Assembly (NCBI GenBank): GCA_019614645.1 | Contig: JABWDB010000002.1 | Coordinates: 12,499,501-12,563,500, forward strand | Direction of reading: 5' to 3' | Source: Stratiolaelaps scimitus | Lineage: Eukaryota > Arthropoda > Arachnida > Mesostigmata > Laelapidae | Length of the DNA: 64,000 bases | Shown: positions 1 through 13,408 of the stretch, piece by piece | How the letters are laid out: each line of letters begins with the position of its first letter | Numbering within the stretch: the first letter of the stretch is position 1 | The notes under the pieces: model-generated | What the model was told of the DNA's origin: nothing | The model's database searches: none | The model's input: the letters and a program-made list of their open reading frames with translations, nothing else | Made by a program: the position numbers and the translations under genes

Positions 1-1881
1 GTAGCAGAGAACGCACTCATGCCATTTAAACGCAACAAATTATTCGCCTCTTAATGGTGGAAAGCGATATTTTTGTCTTACCACCATTACAACCACTCCC
101 TAATTGAAAAGAACACTTCTAAAAGATCGAGCAATAGCTAATTTATGACACCAAGATTAATTTGTCTATGCGATATATAGAAGTCGTTTGGAAAGTCAGT
201 GAATCGGGACGGGAGCTCGCTCTGGTCAAAACCCAACAATCTGAATGACCCTTCAGCGACTGCAGATCCGCTACTCTGTACTCAGGTTACTCTCAAAACG
301 TTGGACTCAATGAGGCGACTATTCGCTTGTCGTGTTCAGCATAGGCTATCAACACTTAACCTTAACCACTTCGAAAACAGGTGCTGTATAATTTAACCAC
401 TGTGAGCTTGCGTTTACCCTTTCAAATGATGAATTGATTCTTCCTCTCAGCTCTGCAGTTCCTCACAGTTAGCTATGAGAGATAGAATAGATACATAGGG
501 AACAGGACTCTGTCGCTAACCCTTCGTCAGTTTGATTGTAATATGATGATGAGACACTTATACAATCTGTGACATCAAAACAACATGCCAGATCGAGCCA
601 TACAGTGGATCCCCGCGAATTCCAATATGCGGTGGTGGGCAGACTATCCATAACCTTCGCTAAGTGATTCTTACTAAGTGGTATTGGTGCTGCTGTAGTT
701 GTCATGGTGTCAGATAGCTTGGTAATGTCAGCTTTAGACCAGTCACCATTAAGAGCTGTATATGTATATATAAACACGCAAGATTGTTTCCAAGCTGGCA
801 GATCATTTCGAAGTGTGGAGACGCTGTACTAACATTTAATTTAATACACAGAGCAGTGCTGTTGTTTCGAAGCCGGACAACTTGGTCGGGTCGCTGCCCG
901 CAGAAAGAACAAATCAGATAACTCATATGGCCGCATATTACGTCGAATGACGCAATCATATTGACTTCGATTATATAACAACTCATAGTTAGTAGGTAGG
1001 TGTCTCATTCAATAACATAAAGCGAGATGGAAACTTCTACAACTCCAATGTGACAATTTACCTAATTATCAAAATTGCAATGAACTCCGCTTACACCAGC
1101 AAACGAGCTGTAACCTGTTGACGTGGTGTATGTATCGACACCTGTTCCACGATCCGCCCTCTTCCCGCCAAAGCGCATTTAAATCACATGGCTCATCTCT
1201 GGCGCGGTTAAGGAGACACATTGAGAGTGAGCGGCAAGCACACGAGGCGACAACACCAGCTGATCCACACACGCCGAAACTTTTCATTTCAAGTCAGCCC
1301 GGAGCCGCGGCTGTTGTAACCGCCGCTCCTCACGGCGACCCCACTCACACACATCATGCAGTGCGCGAAAGCGGCCCAAAATTAATTTTGTGCAATAGCA
1401 CCGAAGTTTTTTATGTAGTATCGATTATTGTGTGTTGCTGTTCACTATCGGCGTCGCGAATATTGTTTCGTTTGTTGAACACGTGAGAGGGAAGAGCTGT
1501 TTTTCGTAGAGGATCAGTGGAAGATGAACGTGACGAAGTAACTCGGTTTAAATTTCTGTTGAAAATTTTCAATACAACTTTGTCCTTCGTCGACTGTCGT
1601 GTGCGTCATGTCACGCGTAGTGACGCCAATGTTGATGGTGGAGTGCGAAGATCATTTTATGCAGTGAAACACAATCAATCTACTTTTATCGTCTGTTGTA
1701 TCTACAATGTTCTAATTGTGTAATATCTGATGTTATTAATTGAGCGATTGTTGACGACCTCGCCACACGGAGTCCGTAACAAAAACGCAAGTGGCGCTCT
1801 CGGACAATCTCGATTCATCCGCGCGGACAGGATAACAGTGGCTCGACGGGTCGTCGTTTCAAACTCCGCCGCAAGCCAGTG
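1..1881. other. Upstream intergenic DNA, no recognised gene
   Basis: No protein family, tRNA or transposon is recognisable here. Open frames exist on both strands, for example minus 469-777 and plus 1118-1486, but none has recognisable motifs or flanking splice sites. The last 150 bases are richer in CG dinucleotides and lead into the TPP2 start. An in-frame TAA at 1777-1779 with no ATG after it until 1882 fixes the 5' limit of the TPP2 reading frame, unless a 5' leader exon is spliced in. The TPP2 promoter probably lies here, but no convincing TATA box was seen. Confidence 0.5.
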
Positions 1882-3303
1882 ATGTACCGGTCATCGTTGT
1901 TGATTCGCCGGTGTTTTCCGCTGCGCGGGATCGCTATCAGATCGTCTGTCCGCTCGGCGGCCAGCCGCATCGATTGCGAACTGCGTTGCGCCGGCCAGCT
2001 GCGATCATCATCGATGTCGTTATCGCCTGCGCACCCCCAAGTATCATCGGCTGCAGCGGCAGCAGCGGTACCATCGCCATCGTCATCTACGTTATCAACA
2101 GAACGAGTGGTTGTTGTGGTTTCTCAGCCCATCACGACGACGTCGACGGCAGCGGGTCCTCTGCCGACGAATCCTTGTTCGGGACTCGCTCCCGCTGCTG
2201 CGCGTCGTCGTCCTCCGTCGGCCGTCGAATCGTCTGCTCTCGCCGATGTTGCGACCGCCTCTCGCGGTTGTGGCGGCGGTGTTGACAACAACAGCAGCAG
2301 CAGCAGCAGCAGTAGGCAGCATCGTACGCTAAGGCAACTACCCACACAAGCCGACACGATCGCAGCAGCAGTGGTTATACCCACAGCAGCCGCGTCTCCG
2401 CTAGCAGTCACCAGTAGCGGCCATAATAGTCTTAGTACGACGAACGAGCTAGAAACGGCATCGGCGGCAGTGACAACACGATCACCGCCAACATTGATAT
2501 CACCCGCACCTCATCGGCCACCTCGTGTTGTCAAGACAACTATTGACGGCGGTTTTGTGCATGTGCTTAAAGACACACTCGCACCCGAGTTGTCCACCGT
2601 GCAGCGACCATCGGGAAAAGTTAACGTCAGCAGGAGCGACGGCAGGCAGAACTCGCGAACAGAATCGGCTTTGCGGTGGCCGCTGTCGTCTCAGTCGACC
2701 TGCACAACAGCGGTAGCAACAGCAGGTACTGGCGCTGCCGCGAGTGGATACGAAACACCACGACTGGCTGCTGGTACGACTACGTCGGCACGAGCGGTCG
2801 CAGAAATAAGTAGAACTGTTCGTGGTGATAACACCACTGCGACGACTTCTGCTGCTGCTGCAGCTGCCGTTGTCGGTGGTAAGCGCAGTGTGAACTGGAC
2901 CGAGTTGCTACAAGATCCGTGTAGAAAAAGGCAGAGAGGTTTGGTGAGCGGTGCTAACCACAGTCGTGCGTTGTTCGGGTGTCTGAGTGGACTCAGAGGG
3001 CTGTCGACGTTCGGTTCTGATCGTTCGCGAACAGGTGAAGAACATAGCAAGGAGGCAGAGGTATACGAGTCTACCGGCAAAAGCATACTCTCGAGTTCGA
3101 CGACCCTCAACCGCAGCATGACGAAGCAAACGACGGCGCCGGCTGCTGCAGCCGTCGAGACCACTTTTCCAGAGGCGGCTCTCCTCCCCAAACAAGAAAC
3201 TGGGGTCCAGACGTTCCTTACGAAGCATCCGACGTACGATGGTCGAGGAGCGGTGATCGCGATCTTCGACTCCGGGGTCGATCCTCGCGCAGCAGGGCTT
3301 CAG
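1882..3303 (+). CDS. TPP2: TPP2 exon 1: long N-terminal extension plus catalytic Asp
   Basis: The exon encodes residues 1-474. The ATG at 1882 has G at -3, and the frame is closed upstream by TAA at 1777. Residues 1-30 are Arg/Ser-rich and nearly free of acidic residues, resembling a mitochondrial presequence. Residues 30-410 are low-complexity Ala/Ser/Thr/Arg with a Ser run from AGC repeats (about 2290-2313). Similarity to other TPP2 proteins begins at Phe429 (FPEAALLPK) and includes Asp463. A second in-frame ATG at 3118 (Met413, A at -3) would give an N-terminus of the usual animal length. The donor is CAG|GTGAGT at 3304. Confidence 0.9.
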
Positions 3304-6300
3304 GTGAGTCTGCCGATGGTAGTGTGGTTTGAACTCCGGACGCCATCGCTTACCCCCGTATAAGACATACACACGAGAAGGCTTAACAGAGATTATATGA
3401 CCTTATTGATTATGATTATAAGTAAGATCGCGTTATTGGATGATTGTGTTTCGTCAGTGGAAAGCTGCGCCCCAAATTGAGCCATCAAAATGTTCGGCTT
3501 CGGCAAATAAGTACACAATGTTATCGTATTGTATATGTTTTTATGATAGGCTATCTTTGTTAAGCTCTTTAGAACAATTTGAACATGACGTCGACCTTCG
3601 CCAAGGAAGATGATCAGAACAGCGAATACGTGAATAAATCATTCAAGGCAATATGTTTAGTTGTAGTTCGCTCAGTTCCTGCTTGTCGATGTAATGAGCT
3701 CAGCCCATCGTATCCCTGATCTGGGAGTCACAACGTCAGCCAATCTCAAATCTAGCGGGCAATGTATCAGATATTTTGTAGAACGCGCCTTGTGGCTAAC
3801 AAAGCAGATTTCGCGTTTTGTTGTCATTAGCAAATCTGATCTATATGTATTAGGTTGACCCAAAAAAACCGCATACATACATTTCAATATCGGCTAAACT
3901 AAGGAAGCTAAAACAAAGATTTTTAGTATGACTTAGAGGTATGCACCTCTTTTATTTATACACTGGTCCCATAGTTCTGGCAGCCTTCTGACGGCTAGGT
4001 ACGCACCATTTCCATTATTATTTACTTTGTTATTTAAGGCCTTTCGGAGTAAAGCGATGTTTGCATACCTTTTGCCACCTATAGCCCTTTTTAACCATAG
4101 TCAACGGGATAAAATCGGGAGAATGGGGGGGTGATGCCATCGCTAAATCTTGTTGGCCTTAAGCTAGGACGTAATTTCATTGCTACTACGTGCCCTAGCA
4201 TTGCCATCGAGTAGCCACACTTGCTGCTTCCTATCGCCATGCCAATTATTCATGAGTCCCTTCAAGAACTCGAGATATCGAGCCGAGTCCATTTTTTCTT
4301 TTGAGCCCAGAATATCGTAGTAGCTAATTCCGTTGAAATCCATGTCAAGTGCTACCGTTACTTTAGGTTCGAATCTATTTGGTTCTGTTACCGCCATTGC
4401 CTGTTCACCTGGTCGTAGCCACTGTTTCACTTAATCTTTTTCCTGTCCCCTATACAAGCTGATCCATGTCTCGTCGACTGCAACGGTATGCTCTAAGCAA
4501 CTCTTTTGCAGCCTATATATCTTCAAATGGTCTCGCGAACACTCCCTATACATTTTCAGTTGGTCAGGACCGAGTTAATGAAAGACCCATTTTGCACTTT
4601 TTGTTTGGATCCTCAGATTATTTTTTATAATTCGACGACATGTTTTACGAGGTACGCCAATTTCAGCTGGACATTTCTTCTCTTGAAACATAAACCCGAC
4701 ACTTTTCTTGTGACAATGCAAGTCTGAGGGGCCTGGTCCGCCGGTTGCCATTTCGAACGCCCAACGAAAGCCGAATCCTAGTGGTTTTTGTCATGTCTGT
4801 CCTCAGCCTGGAACGCAATGCTAATCAGAGACAAGAACCATCGTTCAAGATACAAAATATGTGTGTGGCGTCAGTTAGATAGCAAGTCGAAACGAAATAT
4901 TTAATATGACGCTGTTTTGGAATTGATCCTGAAATTGTAATGCCTAATGAAGTGAAGATAATCTGAGACTTGCCCTAGCATTCTTCACCACCAATTTCAA
5001 CAGTCACAAGAAATGCGCCTACAATATACAAGCCAAACGAGCTGCATCTAATAGCAGCATAAAAACGTTCTTGCATGGCCCGCCCCCATGTGCTGCTCGC
5101 AGATCTACATGAACTTTGCATCTGTTTGCTTTTATTACTTCTGTGTTAAATAAATTGTACTATATTAATAAAGAGACAATTGCAAGTGTAAACACGAATG
5201 GCTACTAAGTTGTTACATCATATGATTGCTGATTTATTTCCCTATCACATCTCCTATAGGTCACTACCGATGGAAAACCGAAAGTTATTCAAATGTTGAG
5301 TGCGTCAGGTGTGGGAGACGTTGACATGCGGACACAGGTGACTCCGGAGGATGGCGTCATCAAAGGCATTTCAGGGAGATCACTTCGCATTCCAGCCTCT
5401 TGGAAAAACCCATCAGGTAGTACAAATGGATAAACACATATAAAACTTACACAGACAATCCTGGCTTATCGTTGCATAGCATATCATTATTAACTTAGGA
5501 TTTAAGCCCGAAAAGGGTATTTTTTTTGTGTTCAATCTGCATTTGCTCTCGTCACAGTAGTGGCATCGGTTATGAAGGAAAGATATAGAAACACACGATA
5601 GAGAAGGTGGCTGGTCGTGATAAGATTTATTATAGTAAAACACCCAAGGACAAGCGCATTAGTTACTCAAGCACTAAACCTATTCATATCTCTTTGTCTG
5701 ATCGATCCAGGCAAGTATCGGATCGGCTTGAAGCCTATCTTCGATGTCTACCCCTCGTCGTTGAAGGAGAGGATGCAAAAGGACTATAAGGAGAAGAACT
5801 GGTCGGCACTTCTTCAGCCTACTCTTGCAGAGGTGACCAGAAAGCTGCAGCGGCTCGAGGTTGATTCCCCGAACGAGAAAACGCTAAAGGAAGAGCTCGA
5901 AGCTCGCGTCGAGGTCCTCACGAAGATGGACAAAAACTACGTCGATCTGGGACCTGTGTACGACTGCCTGCTGTGGAACGATGGTACTTCATGGAAAGCC
6001 GGTAAGTTTTACTTGTCCCACCGGATACATTGTGACTGATCTACTGCATCTGTGGTTGCTTGAAGGTTCGTAGAAGTTTCTCGTTGAATGTCAACGACGC
6101 GGCGCGATGCGTGCTACCAAGCTACTCGAGTCTCACCAAATAGGGTGTCCCCCGTACAATGACTCCTGTAACCAATGAGAAGTATGCGAAGTGGCATTCG
6201 GACTACAACTTGATTCCGTTGTTGACTAAATCGTTCAGTTCGTTGCATCGTCGCGAAGAAGTGTTACCTAAAAAGTAGTTCAGAGTTTCGTTCGATCTTG

Positions 6301-9300
6301 TGCGAAGTTTTGCCGAAGTTATAAAGCCATAAATGTGTTTGCCATAATTTATTGTAGCAAAACACTGATGACAGGCGTTTTTTTGCGTGTTCCTTCTCGA
6401 TGTCCCGCGTGATGCCTATGACGGTAGTGCTCGACACCACCGAAGAGGGCGCTCTCGATAAATGCGAGGTTGTTGGCCCGTATGCGGAAACTCTAAAGGT
6501 CTCTACGCTCCTCGCTGAGGACAATTTGAGCTATGCGGTGAACGTTTATGATGACGGAGATATCCTTGAGATCGTAACCACGGGTGAGTGCTTTGTCATG
6601 CTCCTATACTCCAAGTATTAGGTAGAGCTTACTGCCAAAGGTGAAAACTACTCGGTCAATTCCGCAATTATATTATAGTAACACAGCGATTCGATTTGTG
6701 CTCTACTAATTATTCACACATCACTTTACTGGATTCATGCGACGAGCCCAAATTACTCAGTGGCAGGTCGAAGGGAAACGTCAATATACCATTGAGCTTT
6801 AGTAACTGAACTTTGCTGATACTTTTCTTTTGTCGTTCGCTTATCATCGTCGACCCACAAACCCCAGGCTCTCACGCAACTCACGTGGCCTCAATAGCCG
6901 CGGCCAATTTCCCGGAGAACCCCGCTCGAAACGGGGTGGCTCCTGGCGCCCAGATTATTTCGGTCAGTGTCAGCGACAATCGAGTTAGTACCATGGAGAC
7001 GGGAACCTCGCTCTACCGTGCAATGGCCGCCGTCATGAAGCATGACGTGGACGTCATCAATATGAGCTATGGTGAAACCTCCAAATGGCGCAAGGGGTAT
7101 GATGTGTTTGGTATCTCTGTATTCTCGATGTGAAATTTCCGGGTCCGTTCGTTTCTCTGATGAGCTAATATATCTCATGATGACGACGATGATAACGCGG
7201 AAATTGATTTCTGTTTTTTATTACATAAATTTTGTTTTTCTATTTTTTTATTATTGTTACAGGAAATTTTCGTTTTTTGCACGAATGCTATTTCTATTTC
7301 GTTTTGTTTCTAGTAAAGTTGGTTTACTTAAAGTGTCTCTTTGTGATTTTGCTAATAAATGTCACTATTTTCACACAGCCGTGTCTGGGAGTATTTTGAG
7401 GAAATGATCAACAAGAAAGGTGTCACAATGCTGGTGTCAGCTGGTAATAAAGGTCCGGCGCTATCGACGGTGGGAGCGCCACCAACGCAGAATGGGATCG
7501 GTGTCGGAGCCGTGGTGACACCTCAAATGATGGAAGCCGAGTACTCGCTACGCGAGAAGGCCCCCACCGTTGGCTACAACTGGACGTCACGCGGTCCTGG
7601 GTAGGTAACTACATTGCGCTCTGGCCTATTTTGACGTCAACATATACAGGATTACGTCATACTATTTTTTCTCTACTGCTGTTCACTGACACAAAGCATC
7701 TTGAGCCGCGTGAGAATCCCGAGTTCATTATGGAGAGGCTTCTCTGGGACATCTGTAACATCACCATTCTGCCTTGTCGTTCCATTTTGTTTTCTTTCTT
7801 CGGCCTCATCCACTCCCGTCAACTCGATACAGTTGTGACGGCCATCCGGTTGTCGCAATCTGCGCTCCGGGTGCCGCAATCACATCGGTTCCACCCTACA
7901 TGCTACAGGGTAGTCAGCTGATGAATGGCACATCGATGGCCTCGCCAAACGCCGCGGGCATTGCGACTCTTCTCGTATCAGCGATGAAGCAGAATGGCAT
8001 CAAGGGTTCGCCGTACATGCTGAAACGCGCCCTCGAGAACAGCGCCGTAAAGTTCGCTTCGTACGACTCGTTCACGCATGGCCAGGGTCTCGTTCAAGTG
8101 GAACGCGCCTGGGATTGGATACAATCGGTGAAGGGTGCAAAGGAAAACCTGTTGAGGTTCGAGTTGAAGGCAGAGGGAAATATGAGAGGCATCTATTTGA
8201 GAGAGCCCTCAGAGACTGCCACACCTCAAATTAAGGGGGTCCATGTCCAGCCAGTGTTTATCAATGACAAGAAAGTGCCTCATGACCTCAAGACCAGTGA
8301 GTACCAGTCTCATTTTTTCGTTCATTATCGATTTTTGTATTTTTAATAACAATCCGTCCGTTGACATACGATTTCCTTGGCTCCAAGCTATATATCTTCT
8401 ATATAGTCAAGCATTTTTATTGGTTAGCATGTAATCGGAGCGAGATACGTTATCAATCGTTGCCGTGTGATGCGCGTGTCCAATTTCAGCGTACGACCAG
8501 AATTTTACCCTGTCTTGCGATGCACCTTGGGTTCAGATACCGTCGATGTTGAATATGATGTACCAGGAAAGAGCGATAAGCATCAAAGTCGATCCCACAG
8601 TATTGGAGGAGGGGCGAGCTCATTTTACGCAAGTCGAGGCGTTTGAATCTGGAATGCCTGACAAAGGGCCCGTGTTCCGTATCCCGATTACAGTAATCAA
8701 GCCTCAGAGGTGAGTGTGTGAGCCAATTTAGCTTCGACTTAGCCTATTAGCTGCCCTTGTGACCCCTATCCGCTCATCGGGTGTGGCATCGTGGAAGCGT
8801 TGAAGAAATAACCTCATTAAACATTTCTTGTCCGAGCGTTTATATTTTGTGCCTGAGTCGGTGGCTGTTTACTAGAGGGATTTGAACTATTGCTGTATAC
8901 TAGCGTTCCTGGTTCAGTGCATCGTCCGAACAATGACGCGAGGATCAGCTGACATATGTTTCATTTGCGATTAACATTTTTTATCTTTACAACGAGACGT
9001 TCTACCAATACAATTTATTGTATTTTAACCGCACTCCATGTCCACCTTAGCCTCCCTGCAAGTACGAGGGTGTTTGCGGACAAGGTCGTTCTTCGACCCG
9101 GTGTTGCCAACCGCTGGTTCCTCGCCGTGCCTTCGGGCGCGACGTGGGGCTTCCTCAAACTGAAGTCACTGGACGCAGTCAAACCTGGCCATGTATCGCT
9201 GCAGACTGTGCAGTTACAGCCCGACGCATCGTACGCGGACAACTGCACAAGTAAGATGCCTCAGATTCAGCCGTTGGGCGAGGTGTCGTACGCTATCCCT

Positions 9301-12300
9301 GTCGTGCCTGACCGCACACTGGAGATCTGCCTGAACAAATGGTGGACGTCGTTCGGCGATATGTCACTCGCGTGGAGCATTCAGTTCTTCGGATTGACCC
9401 CGAACGTCGAAAACCTTCATATGGCGTCGGGCGATGGACTTAACCGAATCGACGTCTGCGCCTCGCTCGGTCCCGAAGAGGCGAACCCCGCAGTCTCGCT
9501 CAAACAGCACGTCATCGTACTCAAGCCGACGAAGAGCACCATCTCGCCAGGTGGCTTTCGCGATACGATGCCTGAGGGTCGCATTGTGCACATAAACACG
9601 CTCACATATGCCCTCAATCTGGTGCGTGAAATTCAAATAACAAGTACATTTTCAGCTATCTGGGTTGTCACTGCTGCGTCGGTGTGTGACTTCGCCTAGC
9701 GTAATCCATAAACTACTGTCCGCGAAACGACGAACGAAACTAGCGTACCGTATCAACGAACACGCTTTAGTTCTTGTGTGATATGCGTCACAATTTACGA
9801 CGCGCTTTTTTCGATTGCATCTCGTCAATTGGCTTTTGAGAGGAGGAGTGTTCTCCGATAGCTAACTAATTGATGGTTATTGTTGCAAATTGTCTCTACT
9901 CACGATGTCGTTGCAGACGAAGGGTGGCGAAGCAATGGTTAGTCTTCCCCTATTGAACAACTATCTATACGAGAGTGAGTTCTGTACGGCGCCATGGATG
10001 ATCTATGATCAAAACAAGCAACTAGTCGCATGCGGAGACTCATTCCCCGATCGGGTAAGCACCTCAACACTTTGCTTCTAGCTTAGCTCGGTATTCTATT
10101 TGGTCGGTAACTTTGAGATCTAGTAGACGTACAGTGCTCTAAGCACGATGTATTAATTCGAGACTGAGTTCGCTGAGTGGAAAGTATTCGTGCCAAGTGT
10201 GAACGTTTCCCCATTGGACTATTAGCTTTACGCAGTTTGCACACAGCGTGTCATGCCCTTCACAGTGGGAAGCCGGGTATCAAGAAAATGTCTTAGTTAT
10301 CCCAAACCACATGTTCAATATTCGTTCTCTACTTCATCTCCAAGTACAAGCGTGTGAATGCGGGGCTTGGACCAACGATCTACGGATTTTCAATTATATC
10401 GTCATTGTTATTTATATCCTGCTCTATATGTACTTCGGCTAATATATACATATGACGAGTACGTGGTAGTTTTTACACTGATTCATTTTTCTCTGATTAT
10501 TTCGATTGCAGTATTCCGCCAAACTGGAGAAAGGCGAGTACACAATCACGGCGCAGATTCGTCACGAAGACCGGACGCTCCTCGAGAAGTTGACGCAGGA
10601 GCTTCCGCTCCAGGTGATCATGAAACTATCGACGGCTCTCAACCTCGACGTGTTTGCTTCTCCCGACCAGGGCATGATTCAGGGCAAGAAGGCGTCGGCG
10701 ACCACAATTCCCGCGGGAGTTGTGAAGCCATATTATGTAGGACACCTTCCCAGTGACAAGATTCCAAAAGGCGCCGCTGCCGGCCATTATCTACAAGGTG
10801 CGAATTTGTCAAGGCAGTTGCCGTCTGGCCTGCTTTGCTATTTTATTATATTGATCCCTATCTTAGACCGATAGCTGCCAATGGCCTGTACGAGTGTCGT
10901 AGAAGTTCGGTTCAAACCAAGCAATTCATTCAATAGGAGGTGAAATGGCTACCGTACCTATAAACTCATATGTACGTGAACGAGGTGTTCCTGGTTAGCC
11001 AAACAAGGCTTGCTGTGCTGCATGCGGTGGTTTTCACGACCATATTTCACGGCAACATTCGTGACTAAGAAGGTATTATTTGTCTGAATCGTCATTGCAG
11101 GCTCTTTGACGTTGACAACAGATGAACAGGGTAAATCAGTTGCCGCGTTCCCGTTCCGCTATTTCTTGAACGAACTCCCGACCAAGAAGAAAGGCGCTGA
11201 TAAGGGCAGTAAAAGCGAGAAGGACAATAACGGACATGAGGCCAAGGACACCTCGAAGGATAACGATAACGGAAACTCGCCGAAGGACTCTCCTAAGGAG
11301 TCCACTAAAGACTCCACCGGCAGTAATTGCCAGCCTGCTAAAGATAAGGAGAAGAAAACGACCGATGAGGAGTTCGAGGAGGCTGCCTGCGACTTCTGCG
11401 CAACACACTTAGTGAAAACGGGCGGTGCCGCTGTTGAGGCGATGTACGAGGATCTCATAAAAAGAAATCCCCAGGCCAATCAGATGATTCTTGCACAGAT
11501 TCACTATCTGGTGAAGAAAGATAAGGAATTCGAGGTGCGCGCTCGTTCGATTTTCTTTTAGATATATATATATACCGTGATTAGCAACTGTATAACTTTG
11601 AATTCAATCAGTTCCGCTATGATGGCTCATAGTTTCGTAGTAATAAGACTCTAGTAAGCAGAAATAAGAATATAGTTGTCCTTTTTGCTCGTTACAGGAG
11701 AAGAATGAGAAGTCGAAACGCGAAGAGACAAATAAACAAATTATCAGTTGTGCTGAACAAGTGTTAGTCAATATAAAACCCGATAAGTTGCTTCTGAACC
11801 TTGGCTGCCGTCAAGACAAGAGTGATCAGGCCACTTGCAAACAGTAAGTTTTTCTCGATGGAAAGTGTTGGATGCGTTGCATAAAAATGAACGGAATTGT
11901 ACTTGAGTTAGAAACCCAAGTACAATTCCGTTCATAGCATTAATATATTAATACATATATATATATATATATATATATACAATTACTATATAATAATTCT
12001 TATATGTATTATATATATATATATAAATCGAAGAAGACCCGTAGCGAAAAGTGGTAGCGGTGGCGAAATTGCTCAAATTTCTGTGTTGGTGATCAAATTC
12101 TGTGCCAGCAACGGAACAACGACATATGAGGAGAGATACATTCGGAGTCAATTGCGAGCGATAGTTTTTCGAGGGCTTCGATGTTCGGGGAATCCAAATG
12201 GGTAGACATTCGCGTCGGTATTTTAACAAAAACAAGAAATGAAATCAGCAAGAGAAAATATGTATCAAAATGCGAATGTGTAGCCCCTAATGCAGTATAC

Positions 12301-13355
12301 ATGTATTATTATTGTTGTTGTTGTTCTGTTCGATTTTCGAGGCTGCAGGCACATGCTATTGTAGCGTAACACAGCTTTTAATTGTACATTATTTGTAATG
12401 TTATTATTGCTATCTCTCCGTAATTGGTAATCTACATTTCTATCTATTCATCATGGTTTCCTCCCTCCACCGTAGTTCTGCATTGGAACCAACAAATAGA
12501 GTCTATTGATATAAGCTCGTAGTTCCGAGAGTCCGTTGCTGGCATTCTGCTCTCACCTTCCCTCAATATTCAAGCATAACCTACGCTATAACCAGCGAAA
12601 CTAGAATCTGCAGGCCCAGGTCGAATTGCATAGCGGGTCGACGTTATTTTGTCCTTATTGTACAGGACACTCCGGGGAGCAATTTCCTACCCGTTCTCTG
12701 CTGATCTGTTTATTGGCTATGGTCACTCACACGATCCGTTCCATGTTTCATGAATACGTCACGTTTTTCAGGCTAGACAAACAGAAGCAGCTTGTCGTGG
12801 ATGTGCTGACGAAAAAAGGCGAGGCGTTGTGCAATCTGCTAACTCTCAAGCAGGCTCAATCCCCTTCATCTGCTCAGGACGATACTCTCCGCGCGAAAAT
12901 CGATGAGCTCTTCACCGAATTGCAACGATGGGTCGACCCATTGAACGATGTTAAAACCGCATCATTTGTTGAACGATACCTCAACATCACGGACCAGCCC
13001 GGCAAGTTAGTCCGGCTTCTGATGAAAGTGCAGGAAGACAAGGCGACCATCGAAACCGAAAATAAACTTATCGACGTAAGTGGAACTTCGCCATTCGTTC
13101 ATTTTAGTCAATCTCGTACACCGTTTTTTGAAAGCTCCGAAACTCCGGTCGTGTGCGGATGCGCTACAACACATGAGTTCATTTTACTTGTGGGTTATTA
13201 ATTGTCATCATCATTACTATAGCATCATCATTTTTAACTTATCCAAGTTAAGCTATGCAAGGTTGGGTATATGCCGAGCTTATTTCTGGCAATGTAATTA
13301 CTGTTAAAATTGTTCGCTTTGGAGCGTCTTTATTCAAATATTATTACAAATAGTC

Positions 13356-13408
<53 letters not shown>

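Noticed and set aside
469..777. A 102-codon minus-strand open frame
   Set aside because: Some coding-like stretches, but no recognised family, no splice borders and no neighbouring exon.
10358..10756. Overlapping plus-strand frame across TPP2 exon 11
   Set aside because: It is a different frame of a well-supported TPP2 exon.
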